Shown here: positions 45,001-56,100 of the stretch, piece after piece
How the letters are laid out: each line of letters begins with the position of its first letter
How positions within the stretch are numbered: the first letter of the stretch is position 1
DNA from: Epithemia pelagica
Taxonomy: Eukaryota > Bacillariophyta > Bacillariophyceae > Surirellales > Surirellaceae
NCBI GenBank assembly: GCA_946965045.2
Contig: OX337241.1
Span: 310,001-374,000 of the forward strand
DNA: 64,000 bases
Direction of reading: 5' to 3'
Notes under the pieces: model-generated
Seen by the model: the letters and a program-made list of their open reading frames with translations, nothing else
Database searches by the model: none
Told to the model about the DNA's origin: nothing
Made by a program: the position numbers and the translations under genes

Positions 45001-45554
45001 ATCCCCGAGGAGGATGACCATGACGACGACAAGCTTCGTTTGTTTCTCTTCTCGTTGGGGACGAACCACGAGCTGCTCGTCGATGGAGAAGAAGAAGAAG
45101 AAGGAGAAGCACGCGTGGTGGTGGTCGGTGCTCGTGGTGTGGGACCCGCATTCGGAGGAGGAGTGGTGCGGCTGGTGCCAGAAATTGGGGGAGACGAGGA
45201 GGATCGCGTAGTAGTAGTAGTAGGAGGAGGAGTCATCGTCACAACCGAGTTGGTGGTGGTCGTGGACGACGACGACGACAAGAAGATCCATGCTGGAAGT
45301 CGTTGTTGCAGTGTGGAGGGTGGTGGTCCGGCCGTTGGTGGTGGTAAAGGAACAAAAGTCCGGGGCCGTTCGGCTGCGGAAGGATGATGATGATGATGGA
45401 AGGACAACTCGGGTCGTACACCACCACCACCACCATTGCTCCTCACCGACTCGTAATGTTGTTGTAGTTGTTGCTGGGTCAAATCATGGTGTGTTGTTGT
45501 TGTTGCTGTTGTTCCTGAATCTGTTTCCAGCGTCCACAACGACGCCATGGTCAT
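41991..45554 (-). CDS. Ankyrin-repeat protein with long poly-Ser tract
   Basis: A 1187-residue frame. Residues 1 to about 330 are low-complexity (Thr, Pro, Ser, Arg), with a run of about 50 Ser at 250-300. Ankyrin-type helices appear as NTLHIALRRLGG (about 578), GDLPLHVACCLPAL (about 675), GQTALELVCHSY (about 735), GQLPLHHAVTIL (about 1013) and GRLPLHCLLDSL (about 1080), separated by long inserts. That spacing is common for diatom ankyrin proteins. It is likely a cytosolic or nuclear scaffold; no signal peptide or membrane helix is seen. Two Met codons lie close together (MTMASLW); I take the first. The C-terminus (NTTPTWLSNTT) is encoded inside a tandem repeat and may differ from the ancestral end. 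Confidence 0.7.
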   Translation of the reverse strand: MTMASLWTLETDSGTTATTTTHHDLTQQQLQQHYESVRSNGGGGGVRPELSFHHHHHPSAAERPRTFVPLPPPTAGPPPSTLQQRLPAWIFLSSSSSTTTTNSVVTMTPPPTTTTTRSSSSPPISGTSRTTPPPNAGPTPRAPTTTTRASPSSSSSPSTSSSWFVPNEKRNKRSLSSSWSSSSGIHARPPVRRRILPTTRTRTTTTTTRQLSQPNPLLLNLAQARDDDNVTMQDLNVLPPPSPQTVSHSFRSSSSSSSSSSSSSSSSSSSSSSSSSSSSSSSSSSSSSSSSSSSSSSSSSGSPRHNPPHHYHHPVSEYYHSPLPPARPDITPFRKKQQHRHTQSPPPYQASSGVIIITPDKKPPPAPTSRRKSTPSTSRQDSGTSRRIFANRLEDSKTITVEAMVARGWTVLQEQVLWFHPFSSPYQHEGALSSTIRLSILSDLLQQLQQTQQYAHPRPQRSNSSRKRGMHLHNHYDGEGSFSECSTNQNDPKDDDHHTPCMDRPWIRFLSRMDPAMFSSCVEEEEEEDTMTRTLLQENRQSISSSLVDRLLWECIQTLHHLEAVTTTNNCSWWDTAVTTGCNTLHIALRRLGGASAIGASRRGNGSNHGKQKTTSTTHSNNKHDKNSLSGGMMEPLSAPLRFLKSMLQAPFGMQQQSLYRQANYQGDLPLHVACCLPALPLSLFQIVVEQTLLAFSFEEDNHSSGFFGTHGSPPPLSLRSTLPTGLVVLGGSNLAGQTALELVCHSYVERTNGYCRQYHSPPFSNAYVPTSTIPTTTTGGGDGPSGLYPLFPPPWGGTRTTTTTRPGGSLSGESELSPTTRRLRAEAQRFFAFEQETGEGMNQNNNNDRESMAIEDTDESLSSSSLFPSSLFSSTKMSLSESLWCQAVQKMQESNDHSYHMECQVFPRMVLLLNATRLWHERTHQTTTRTPQALLSTTLNDTSTILHTVSQLCTPTWIHQSLCFGSDNDQRNASTTRNNPTNDSTSTTLPWFLMDYLLWKFPEQVRLRDAYGQLPLHHAVTILASISPPPLDRGARDGYATTTTTARMEPNNEIWVQWIQTLLRLYPDASRVRDGQGRLPLHCLLDSLPSFHPGPDDEAFTLQTNDGDDQQQECVALWVVIHRLVQSFPESLELADPVTGLVPCLQIAQSSKNNNTTSMTFMLLRANPMALLGRTNTTPTWLSNTT
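44655..44801 (+). repeat. GAA microsatellite, about 48 units
   Basis: An almost pure GAA run (TTC on the other strand) lies in frame in the ankyrin gene, where it encodes poly-Ser as TCT. Long pure triplet runs of this type are length-unstable and hard to assemble, so the exact count is uncertain. Confidence 0.9.
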
Positions 45555-46203
45555 GATGTGAACACGGAACAGAGAATTTGGTGGGCACTACTCCTCTCCA
45601 AAGTCGTTCCAAGCCTCTCTATCCTAACAACGGCAACCGTTCATCCTCTTTTGGAGAGAGAGAGAGAGACCTCTTTTGGATGAATGAGTAGAGTGCGTGC
45701 TCCCTTTTTTTGGCCAGTCTCATCGTTCCGTTGGATGTGGTACGGCCGCCAATCTGCGAGAGAGAGAGCGAAGTGACATGGGACCACACTATGTGAGCTC
45801 GTCACGCTTGCTCGTGCCAGGAGCGCAGGTCGAGCGATTTTCAATCCCAGCCCCTGACAGAGGCTTAAAAGAATTTGCTTAAATGAAGAAAGTGCACTGG
45901 CGCAGGCGCGCACAGAACTCCGAACGAGTTATCGAAGTAGCTCGCATAGCTAGGGATGAAAAGGTCCTCTATTGTAATTCCCTCGCACACATCTCCCTTT
46001 TCTCAGTCTTTACGTTCGATCGGAATCCTAATACTCACTCTCTATTACCATGTGCTGGACCATGGGGTTGGCGAAACCTTGTTTGGTGGGATCCATATTC
46101 TTTTACACTCTCTTCTCCACCACCCGCAGACAATCGCGCATGGAACTGGACGATTCGGCATTTGCTCCCAAAAGCAGGCGAGTCGTCTCAACACCCACGA
46201 CGA

Positions 46204-46239
<36 letters not shown>

Positions 46240-47088
46240 TGACACACTGTGGTGACAATCAATGATGGGCATGGAACACTACACACTGCGGATTCTGGAA
46301 TTTGCACAGCGCCTTTCCGAATCTCATTGGAGGAGGACTGTGGCCTTGATTGCTGGTTGTCTGTATCGTACACGGAGGAGAGACGAATAACGAGGTAGGT
46401 AGGCAGTCCTATATACTTTGTGGGCCGGTGTGTAAACTTTATAGAATCGACTTGGAGGATCTTTGTTCCCTCTCTAGAGGAGAGTACATAGTACATCTAG
46501 TAGTATGAAGCATGGAGCCTAATCATTCGACTCCCACCACCATGACCTGACGATTCGACAACAACCACACATGATGAATGATGACCAGGGTTTCGAGTTT
46601 CGAATACACATTCTTGACGTAATGTACTGATTCAAGACACGGATCTTCCACACTCTCGCAAGGCAACCAACCATAGCGAGTGGGAATCATGACATCCTCT
46701 GATGAGAATTGACGTAAGATCCAAGATCTTGTGGGTTTCTGAAGTTGGATGGTAAGAATGATGCAGAGTTCTTCCACGCGTATGACATATCACGCCTAAG
46801 CGATACATAGAAGAATATAAAACATAACGTTTTATTGTTTAGCTTTTTGGGACGCTCAAGAGTAGAATTTCGAAGAAGGGTGTGACAGAGGATCGAACGA
46901 TTTTGCCCAATGAAACAAAACAAGATGGATGACAGGCTCTGACGCAAAGTTGCGTCCCCGTTGTGGTTTCTGATGGTTCCGAACCGAGAGATCCAATGGG
47001 ACGAACGAGAAGGTACGCCATGATGACCGAGAGCGACAAAGAACACAACCAACAAAACCAATATAGTGACAACCGTCGAATGAAACCC

Positions 47089-47120
<32 letters not shown>

Positions 47121-47251
47121 ACCAATAATACCAAACACACAAGCTTGATCATTGCAACAACAACAACAACAAGAACCCATAAAGACAGTAGGAAACAAAG
47201 TAAACGAAACCGATCGCCGCAACAACAAACGCACACACTCTGTCTACGATC
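45555..47251. other. Intergenic region between the ankyrin and PAS-like genes
   Basis: No confident gene. It holds a GA run (about 45654-45670), a GAC run at 46199-46244 and an ACA run at about 47090-47118. A minus-strand frame (46777-46523, 84 codons, MEELCIILTIQLQKPTRSW) has protein-like composition, and its C-terminal YVKNVY matches HVKNVY in another minus frame at 50239-50631. Both may be remnants of one gene family. Confidence 0.4.
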
Positions 47252-48830
47252 ATGAACAATCCATTCTTGGCAACCTATCTGCACTATTCGCCCCTGACGG
47301 CAATGCCCGCCCTGCATCCCACCATGTTCCAAACTACTACTACCAACAACAACAACAACAATCACCAAGAGTGGATGCCGGGCAACCACCAAGGACGACA
47401 AGAACAACCACAAGTGGTACAACCACAACAACAACAGCAACAACCACAACAAGAGGAAATGACCACAAACAACAATTTTGTGAACCCACCTCTGTACAAT
47501 CCAGAAGAACAAGAAGGAGTAGAGGAAGAAGAAGCGTTGGACGACCATGAGGAGGAGGAGATTCCACAAGAAGAAGACGAACGACACAATGAGAACGAGG
47601 AGTTGCACCAAGAAGCAATTGGTCGTCGAATCGTTCCCATTCCCACACTCTCGAGTACCAGCAGTGTTTCGAGCAACGTGGAGGAACAAGAAGAAGAAGA
47701 AGCCGATGAGAGTGGATACAATACCGAATCGTCTCCCAACAATACTAGTGGTCAAGCCGGCTGGTCCGACAGCAGTAGTCCCAGTACCATTACCAGTGCC
47801 TCCTCTGGTGATGTGGAGTTGGAGGATATTACAGATTTGGGAGAACGCATTGAATTCCTCAAGGCCAAACAAATCATTCTCCAACAAGCCTATCACGTTC
47901 TGTGCCCAAACGAACAAGATTTGTTGGTGGTGGCCAAAGCTACCAAACAAAGTAGTCGACAAACCAACAACCACAAGAAGCGTAAACGACAGGATGCTGC
48001 TGATCTCGCATCCTCTTCCACAACGCCACCTCCTCCTACGGAAAAGCCTCTTCTTCCGGCGATTCCAAGTACCTCCTCCGTTTCATCGTCGTCGGGCCGA
48101 ACGGCTCTTGAACCTCAAGACACCAAGAATGACACCGAACAGCAACACTGGAACAGTTCTTGTCGTCGCAATCCAAGAACACGCACACCATCGAGTAGTG
48201 ACGCGGAGGAGGACAGTGAAGACGATGATTCCAGCATTCCGGGTGTCCCTCCGGCCAATAGTATTTGGGCCGAGGCCGTTCAAGTCTTGGAAACATTGAA
48301 TTCGTCGCAGTATGGAATTGGTGCTCCCAGCAGTGCACGAGGTCGCAAAAAGAATACCGCCACCACCGCCAAGACGTTATCCACACATCAAGCCACACCC
48401 AAATGGAAACATCAACAAACTGCCTCCCATCGATTCTCCAAGACGGATCCTCACAAGAATCCCAAGGATCCCAGTATTCGGTTGGCCGGAGTCAAACGGG
48501 TGGCATCGGTAGCCTTTGATGGTGGTGGTCATCCACACGACTGGATGGATCCCATGGCTGCGGTGGCAGTCTCGTCGACGACAACGTCCCCCACGAATGG
48601 AGATTCGGCGTCATCCTCCTCCTCGTCCACTTTATCGTCTCTCACAAACCAGCACCCATCATTGCCACCGCGACCGCTTTCTCCAAGATCCTTTGAATTT
48701 TCTCTGAGAAATAATCATTCTTCCTCTTCGTCGTCGTCGTCCTTACGACTGGCATGGAGACGAGATCATCCCCATTGGATGGCCCAAGCCTTGATTCAAT
48801 GTGCACAAGGGTCTCCTACGGAACAGCAGC

Positions 48831-48870
<40 letters not shown>

Positions 48871-49945
48871 GGGACCCACGAAGCAGTCCAACAGGCCATG
48901 CTCCTCCAGTACCAGTTGTGATTGGAGAGTCATGTCTTGCCCTCGATCTAGTGATCCTTTGTCCGATGCCACTGGCATGATGCAAGTGCTGGTCCCACCT
49001 TGCACGCCTCCGCCCGGACTGGTGGGCCGCAGTCCTCCCAGTACGGGCAGTACCATTGATATCAATGAAGCTACCAGTCCTCAAACGACCATGCCACGAT
49101 TGGTCACACAAGCCACACCACCCTTTTTGGTTGTGTATGCCAATCGTGCCTTTTTGCAACTGGTAGAACAGACACATGCATCATCATCGTCATCATCCCG
49201 CACATGTTCCACAACAACCACGACGACCAGTACCAACGTGGTGGTGTCATCCTTGCCGCCACCGCCGCAAGTCCCTCAAGCTCCCACCATTTTGGGACGA
49301 CCGGTCGAATCCTTGATTCAAGTGATTCGTGGTCTTCCCAAAGAAGAAAAAGAAGAACACCAAGACGAGTCGGATCCACAGGGACGACGACACGACCAAG
49401 AGGAAGGCCATTCGCCGCAAGACATTATGGAATCGGCAGGCTGGATTCGACACGATTCCTGTCCCAACACCTCAAGTTCGACCAGGTTGGATGCGGTCTT
49501 GACCCTGTCGGGAGTGCATTGTCAAGCCCAGGTCGTACCTGTAATTGATCGGTCCTCCTGCCAATCCTCCACACGTCGTTCGTTTTCTGCATGGACCATG
49601 TCTCATGTCATGGTTCAATTGGAACCCTATCCCCAAGACGTGACTACTACCATGACAGCCACAACAACAACAACAAGACAAAGCTCTCTGATGCGTCCGA
49701 CACCTCTTCGCATCCGCTTGTCATCATCGGCATCCACGACAATGACCGGACCATCATCCATGGACTCCCCCAAATCTCCTACTACGAATCTCCCAGTACG
49801 ATACCACCACCACCAACAACAACAACAAGACACGGATGGTACCACAAGTGCTGCCAGTAGTGCTGGTAGTAGTAGTAGTACGATTGGCGGTGTTGAGGAG
49901 GATGGAAATGGCAGTCCACAACACAATGTCTTGTTGGTGGGATAG
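47252..49945 (+). CDS. Low-complexity protein with PAS-like domain
   Basis: 897 residues from ATG 47252 (MNNPFLATYLHYSPL). Features in order: Asn/Gln-rich N-terminus; Glu-rich block; a short helical segment (LGERIEFLKAKQIILQQAYH, about 195) followed by a basic KKRKR cluster that could be a nuclear signal; Ser/Thr-rich middle; a poly-Gln run (48827-48869). A PAS-like core spans about 620-785: ATPPFLVVYANRAFLQLVEQ, ILGRPVESLIQVI, LTLSGVHCQAQVVPV and SHVMVQLEP. The pattern matches PAS sensor folds (asn-rich turn, IGR-type helix, final strand). It may be a transcriptional regulator, but no bZIP or bHLH basic region is clear. The ligand is unknown. Confidence 0.65.
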
Positions 49946-50787
49946 CAATACCGTCATCCTCACAGATATATGTATATGGACGGACCGCACAGAACCAACC
50001 AGCAAAACATGGGAGATTTATACCAGTATCCAGAACAACCCATCCTCCAGTGTAACGGAGGATGATGCTTGTGCTGTTTCTCAATGGTGCAACTTTCTTT
50101 CTATAATACATATATATAAATATTCCTATCCATTACGACAATTCTCGTTTTCCAATCATGGATCGCTTGTTTCTCGGTACAAGATCGGCACAGTATGAGG
50201 GTTCATAATAGGAAGAGCTCTCCGTGTTCGTATATTACCTACACATTCTGGACCTGGGGATTCCAGACAAAGAGCTGCTTGTTTGTATTAGTTTCTATGT
50301 ACACATTCTTGACGTGACCAGAGTTTGGACGCCCATCCCAAACATCCAATGAAAGGAGCAATCCGATACTACTAGGAGTATCTATTTTAGTCGTACGAGA
50401 TCGCATTCCTGACTCGTAGCAGATTGCACAGCCATAGCACAGTCTTGCGTGGATGGAACGCGACTGGGACGCAGAACTCTCGAGCGAATTAGGACATTGA
50501 ATGAGACGATTGACGCGAAACACCACATGATGCCGAGCGCTCGGGCGACCACGCACGTAGCGGAACGCGGAAGCAACACAGCAAACACGTCGATATCGGC
50601 CTTTTCTCTTCTTCCTCTTCTTGCTTGTCATCTATTAGATGTACAAACCTTTTTGCTTGGTCCACAGTCCACACACAACAAATCTTTGGTGCATGCCAAG
50701 AGGAACTTTTCTGCTGGAAGGTTCGTGTTGGGTGTATTCCACACAGTGATATAAGAGAGATTACAGCACACACTGTCCCAAAGAACC
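49946..50787. other. Intergenic region
   Basis: No confident gene. A minus-strand frame (50631-50239, 130 codons) has a very basic start (MTSKKRKKRKGRYRR) and a C-terminus with HVKNVYIETNTNKQLFVW. It shares the 15-bp string ACACATTCTTGACGT (50301) with 46606, read in the same frame. It is a possible remnant; I do not call it a gene. Confidence 0.4.
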
Positions 50788-51900
50788 ATGCTGTGGACGT
50801 CCATCCTGCTGCAACTCGTGTTGCCCGCCATGGGTTTCCTGTCCCAACCACCACAGGCGTGCCGTCGCAGCACGGGTCTATTGATGTCGTTACCCAACCG
50901 ACACGATGCTCCTCATCCCGACAACCACAACCACAACCACAACGACGCAACGTTGTCCACACAACAACAACCAGGTCGGATACAACAATCTCATGACGGC
51001 GTCACGAAAAATCGTCGTCAGATGGTTTGGATGGTTCCTGCCGCTGCCGCTGCCTCTCTTTTGGGACTCGCTCCCTCCACCTTGGCCGCGGACGAACCAT
51101 CGTCCTCCTTTGCCGAAATTGCGGCGCGCGCCAATCAAATTACGCAAGAATTGGATCAACAAGCGCTCAGTCAAGCGGCCACAATTCGCGAAACGACCCA
51201 AACGGCCTACGACTTTACCTTGCCCGTCAATGGGGAAGCCGTCAAATTTGCCGATTTGATTCATCAAGAATTTTACTCCGACGGCAATGTCCGCGTCAAG
51301 GCCATTGTCGTGGTCAATTTCAAACAAGACGACCCCGTCGCTCGCAAAACCATTCCCGAACTCATGGCCGTGGCGGCCAAGTACAGCAGTGGCAACACCA
51401 ACAACAACAAGAACAAGGATGCACCGACCAGTGCCGTGGCAGTCGTGGTCTCTCCCACCGATCAAGGCTATTACGAACCCGACACATCGGCCTTGATTCG
51501 ATTGAAATTGGCGTCGGAATATGGCTATGGAATCAATCCGGCCACGGTCGTGACCGACAAGGTGAATTTGTTGGGCACGGGCGCCCATCCCTTTTGGCGC
51601 TGGTTGCAAAGCACCAGTCGCATTCCCACGTCCGGTGTGGGCCGCATTCAAGGCAATTTTGAAAAATGGATCTTGGATGGCCGCACCGGATTGCCGCTGC
51701 GACGGTATCCCCGTCGCTATCAACCCCTCGACATGGAAGCCGACGTTCAAGCCGTCGTGCAAACGCAAGGTCAAACCTTGACACCCAATCAATTGCCACC
51801 CGCCAAGGCGAATTACTTGGAAAGTTGGAGAGCGGCCGTCCTCGAAGCCGAACGAGATACCTATCGCTTTGAAAAGGGATTAAATGTCTTTGATCAATAA
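50788..51900 (+). CDS. Glutathione-peroxidase-like protein, predicted thylakoid lumen, no catalytic Cys
   Basis: 370 residues. The N-terminus reads as tripartite targeting: an ER signal (MLWTSILLQLVLPAMG) with Phe right after the likely cleavage site (AMG|FL, the diatom plastid pattern), a Ser/His/Asn transit region, and a twin-Arg-type thylakoid signal (NRRQMVWMVPAAAAASLLGL, ending STLAAD). The mature part follows glutathione peroxidase order: AYDFTLPVNGEAVKFAD, then VRVKAIVVVNF where the NVAS-Cys/Sec loop is expected, HPFWRWLQ, and NFEKWILDGRTGLPLRRYPR with PLDMEADVQAV. No Cys or in-frame UGA is found at the peroxidatic position. It is probably a non-catalytic or repurposed thioredoxin-fold protein. 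An Asn/Lys insert (SSGNTNNNKNKDA) lies mid-domain. No intron. Confidence 0.75.
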   Translation: MLWTSILLQLVLPAMGFLSQPPQACRRSTGLLMSLPNRHDAPHPDNHNHNHNDATLSTQQQPGRIQQSHDGVTKNRRQMVWMVPAAAAASLLGLAPSTLAADEPSSSFAEIAARANQITQELDQQALSQAATIRETTQTAYDFTLPVNGEAVKFADLIHQEFYSDGNVRVKAIVVVNFKQDDPVARKTIPELMAVAAKYSSGNTNNNKNKDAPTSAVAVVVSPTDQGYYEPDTSALIRLKLASEYGYGINPATVVTDKVNLLGTGAHPFWRWLQSTSRIPTSGVGRIQGNFEKWILDGRTGLPLRRYPRRYQPLDMEADVQAVVQTQGQTLTPNQLPPAKANYLESWRAAVLEAERDTYRFEKGLNVFDQ

Positions 51901-52284
51901 TAAAACGAAAAACCTTCTTGACAAAATGAAGGAGAAGGAGTGGGAGTGGAATAATTGGAACACTATAAAGAATGATTGAATTCTACGAATAATCTAGCAA
52001 CTAAATTGCTTAAACTCTGTCGTATTTTATCGCTCCGATTGTAGTATAGGTAGTTCTTTGGAAAAACCGGGTTAGCCTGTAACGCTGTGTTATTGTCACA
52101 TCATAACAGAGCGTCAATGAGACTGGAAGTCGTCTCTCCGGCATTCCTCGCGTCTGGTCCAGCTTTATTGATCGTAGAAAGATGGACCAATGACACAAGA
52201 ACTACAATTGAAAACAACCAACTTACCGTTGCTCACGTCACAGACAAAACGGAGGAGGAACGACTTGATCCCTTTAACTTGAAT
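51901..52284. other. Intergenic region
   Basis: This lies between convergent genes. I see no gene. Confidence 0.45.
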
Positions 52285-52893
52285 TTACTGGATCAATGCG
52301 GATCCCACAGGAATTGGATCGCATAGTCCACTGGCAACACGCGGACGAGGAAGCCAAATACTCACCAAAGGTTGAGTGATCGGCGCGCCATGGCCAATGA
52401 CAGCCGCAAACCATGGATGGAAAATCATATGCGCAAGACGAACACCCATTAAAACGAACTGTTGTTGCGAACAGGCCAACCCTGCCGTGACTCCAAAGAC
52501 CGCAGGAGGAGGGTTCTCCTGTAGGCGGACGAAATCGAGAATCCAAATCTTGAGATTGTCAAGGTCTTGGCCAACGGCAACCATCCCGCCATGGGCAGGA
52601 ATCGCAACGCCCCCATTTATGGAATTTGGAGGCAGCAGGGCGCCCATAGTAGCACCATAAGAAGCAGCCTTACCCCAAAATTCCTGCAAACCAGCGTCAT
52701 TCCATCCAAAAACAAGCGGGGGGTCATCTTCGTTCTTGGCGAGCATCAAAACGTGTTCGACAACCTTCTCGTCGTCGATAAGGGTGCTGAGATACACCTT
52801 CTTGTCTCCAGTTGAAAAGGGAAACTTTCTCGAGTCGCATGGGGAGGAAAATGACATTGTCCAATCTGTCCAATCTGGATTGTCACAAAACAA
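52285..52893 (-). pseudogene. 3' part of unknown gene copy 2, split by the Copia element
   Basis: This matches the gene at 40284 from MSFSSPCDSRKFP (52857) to the stop, with about nine in ten residues alike. In-frame sequence continues upstream (FCDNPDWTDWT) to the edge of the retrotransposon LTR at 52894. The missing 5' part lies beyond the element at 59819-60050. The DWT triplet is duplicated relative to copy 1. The frame is intact, so the insertion is the only visible lesion. Confidence 0.7.
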
Positions 52894-53090
52894 TCACTTT
52901 TTCGTGTCGTAACGAAAGCAAGTTCCAATTCAAACAAAAGACTAAGCTTAGAAACTACGTAGCTTGGATCCGCCTTCCAAGTACAGAGGTAATGGGTAAA
53001 TGACTATGACCGTTGGATTCGCATTCTTCCTCCCCAATGTCCCCAAGGACCGGGACTGATCTTTCCAGTCCCGACCACCCGAATTAAACA
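52894..53090 (-). repeat. 3' LTR of the Copia element
   Basis: 197 bp, identical to the other LTR except for one base near the outer edge (TCACTTTTTCG versus TCACTTATTCG), and without the MITE. A purine-rich TTGCGGGGAC just inside is a candidate polypurine tract. Confidence 0.85.
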
Positions 53091-53161
53091 GTCCCCGCAA
53101 GTATCAAAAAATGGAAGATAGCATTCTTTGGGACTTGCTGCAACAATCAACGATGGGGCGA

Positions 53162-56100
53162 CTACAAGTCGGCAGCATTCGTAGATGCGATGGTCGGTGG
53201 CCCACTCATGCCGAAAGCGGAAGAATATGTGAACTGGGAGATGAGGACATTGCGACGTTCACGGGGCAAGATCTTCGTAAACAGGTCGGCCAAGTTTGTT
53301 TCGGTATCTTCTTTGCCAACTCGCAAGATCGAGGCAGCCGCAGCCTCTCGGACGGAATGGCAGTTGATGGCATTATGGCGTTTGGAAAGGATCGATGAAG
53401 GGAGACTGGTATTTTTGACCACCCCGCGATTATCACACAGGACATCTGCGGGTGCGACAACGGGCACGCCGAACATTCGAAGCTTGTAGCGAAGCTCGAC
53501 GATCATCTCCTTGGCGATCCGTAACGCAACAAATTTGCTTCCGAAGCTGGAGGTCTCGACGGTGTTCTGTCGTTTCGAATACCAGAGTATCGGTGCGTTC
53601 TGTAAAAAAATGAGTATGCCACTGTGAGATCGACGGGTAACAACATTCCCAGCGTGGTCAGCATCAACGAAGCACGTGATCTTTATCGGGCTTCCTAGCG
53701 GCTCGGGCATGTTGGGTGGCAGCTCTTCAACGACGTCCCCGTAAAATTCCTTCCATTCCGCAATGGGTACTTGTGCGAAGCAACTATCATCGAGTGTCAC
53801 GTCTTTAGCGTCAAACACAATCTTCAACTTCAGATGTTTCTTAACAAAGGCAAAGATATGACACACGGCCTCAAGGTGGCCGGCTCTCGGGTTTGCAAGA
53901 TATTGGGACATCAGCGACACTTCAAGATAGATGTCAAGCCTCCCCAACTCGACCGCCCAACGCAGGATTCCAATCAACTGTTGGTACCTGTTGGTCAACT
54001 CTGGCCCCAACTCTGGGGTTGTGTCCAATTCGGGCTTATAAGAAGCAACAATAGGCACTCTGGCTGTGGTTTTCAAGTGTTGCCCGTCCCCGTCTTTTTC
54101 TAACATGTCCTCCACAATCTTTACAGCGTTTCCCAGGTACTTTTCACTGGTCATGCCCCAAGCCCATCGCCCATCAGGAAGGCTGTGCTTGTATATTTGG
54201 GCGCCGAGATAGACACTTGGTTCCCCAATGCTTCCGGATTTAATCTTATAGTATCCGTCAATCTCGTCCAACACTGGCTTAGGATCGGCACTAACCAGTA
54301 GTATGTCGTCGACATAGACTAGGATTAGCTCATAATATTCCTCGCCGTTTGCCCGTCTAGCCCGCCTTCTTAACACGCAAGGGTCGGCCCTTGTGTCAGC
54401 GAAACCCATCTCGTAGAGGGTATTCATCAACGTAATCCTCCAACTAGCCCCGGATGATTTCAATCCGTATAACGCTCGTGTCATCACACATACCTTTCCC
54501 CTATCCTCGTTCCCTACTTCCGGCCCACCTAGGAACCAGACTTTTTCACGACACGGGGCGTTCAGGTACGCGTTCCCGATGTCACAGGCCATCACCTCAA
54601 GGCCGTTCAGTGCCGCAATCAGGAACGCCATCCTAATTGAATCCCGACTTACCACGCTTGAGTATGTCAAGCTCGTTGGCGCATCAGTCAGATGCCCGCC
54701 CGCTACCAGACGTGCTTTTCTCGTTAGATCAAGCTTGATATCGAAAACCATATGGCACGTGATTTCCGTGTACCCAATGAGTTGTCGCCCGGCGCGTACT
54801 CGATCTATATCTAGGTCTTCTCTCGCTTCCCAGGCTATTTTGACTGCTTTTAGCTCCTTGTCGATAGCTTTCCTCCAGTAATCCGTCCCCGTCTGTTCGT
54901 CGATACCCAAGGCTTCTTCGACCGAATGCGATAACCGGATTCCGAACTTGCTCGTTGTCTTCCAATATTTCTTTTTCACCTTATTTATCATCCGCTGCAT
55001 GTGGTTTCGTGTCTGTGACACCCACCAATGGAATGCCGGTTCTGTTTCTATCTGTTGGGCCACAGCGTATTCGGCTAAATCGATAGGATATCCATCCTTG
55101 ACATCTTTCAATGGCATCCACACTTGGGATCCGTCTACCAGTTTGACTGCGATCTCCCAACCTTTGGTTGTTCGCTTCGGATGGCGATTCCCATTCAATC
55201 CAACATGGAACCCATCCTCCTTTGGGACAGCGTCCCCGTTTTTTCGATGCCCTACAATTTCTTTCACCAGCAAGAAGTCGTTCCCGCCGTCATCCACCTT
55301 GGCATACAGGTTTGCCGCGACGATATTCGCCGTATACTCATGGATAAGACCCCCAGGAAACTTCACTTCGTAAGTGCGGGAATCAAATAAGGGGTTTTTG
55401 TGTTTCTTGCCAATAGGCTTCCCGTCTAACCCTTTCTGTCGTTTTGTGACCGTACCCACCATGTTCTCGCCTCCGATGTCCATTCGGATCTGGGCACCGA
55501 CATACTCGTCGTATTGGCTGCCCATATCGTCGGCGTCAGGTGTCTGTTCTTCTATCATCTGTCCGTAGTCCTCGTCGGACGGGACCAATCTGCGTCGTCG
55601 CCACTCTTCCTCGTCGTCTTCGACGTCTTCCAGGTACCCGGGTCGGCCATCGCCGTCGTCTTTGAAGTTGGTGTCATCCAATCGTTCTGCGACAATCAAC
55701 CGAAAATTCCGAGTTTTTTCGCAAACATCTTCTTTCTCCTGGTCCTCTTTTGTCACATGCTGCACCGTCGTCCGTGCAATCACTTTCCCAGACTTGGTTA
55801 GCACCCAGTAACACAAGTCACTACCGATGCGATGGGCAATGCCAAGCCAATACCCCAGATGATATTGCTCGTCGGCGGTGTCGGTCTTTTGGTTGGTATG
55901 ATACCAAACCAAGTCAAAGAATTGGAAGTCAATCCACTCCGATATATCAGGCGTCTCCCCAGTGAGTCGTTCAATTCCGGTACGACCGTCCTGTCCCCGG
56001 GCGACTCGACTGAGGAGACCCGCCTCATATACTAACCCGTAGTCCCACAATCGATTTGGGACACGTCTTTCATTCATCCTTCGCCTCCAGCGCTGCTTGA

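Noticed and set aside
44446-45291. Long frames with poly-Phe, poly-Leu, poly-Glu or poly-Arg
   Set aside because: All are readings of the GAA run in other frames. Only the poly-Ser frame connects to ankyrin repeats.
46856-47974. A 372-codon minus-strand frame rich in Val, Leu and Phe
   Set aside because: It is the complement of Asn/Gln/Glu codon runs of the PAS-like gene and its leader; the hydrophobic runs are an artefact of CAA/AAC repeats.
50890-51792. A 300-codon open frame on the minus strand
   Set aside because: It lies antisense to the glutathione-peroxidase-like gene, shows no family motif, and is explained by that gene's strong codon bias.
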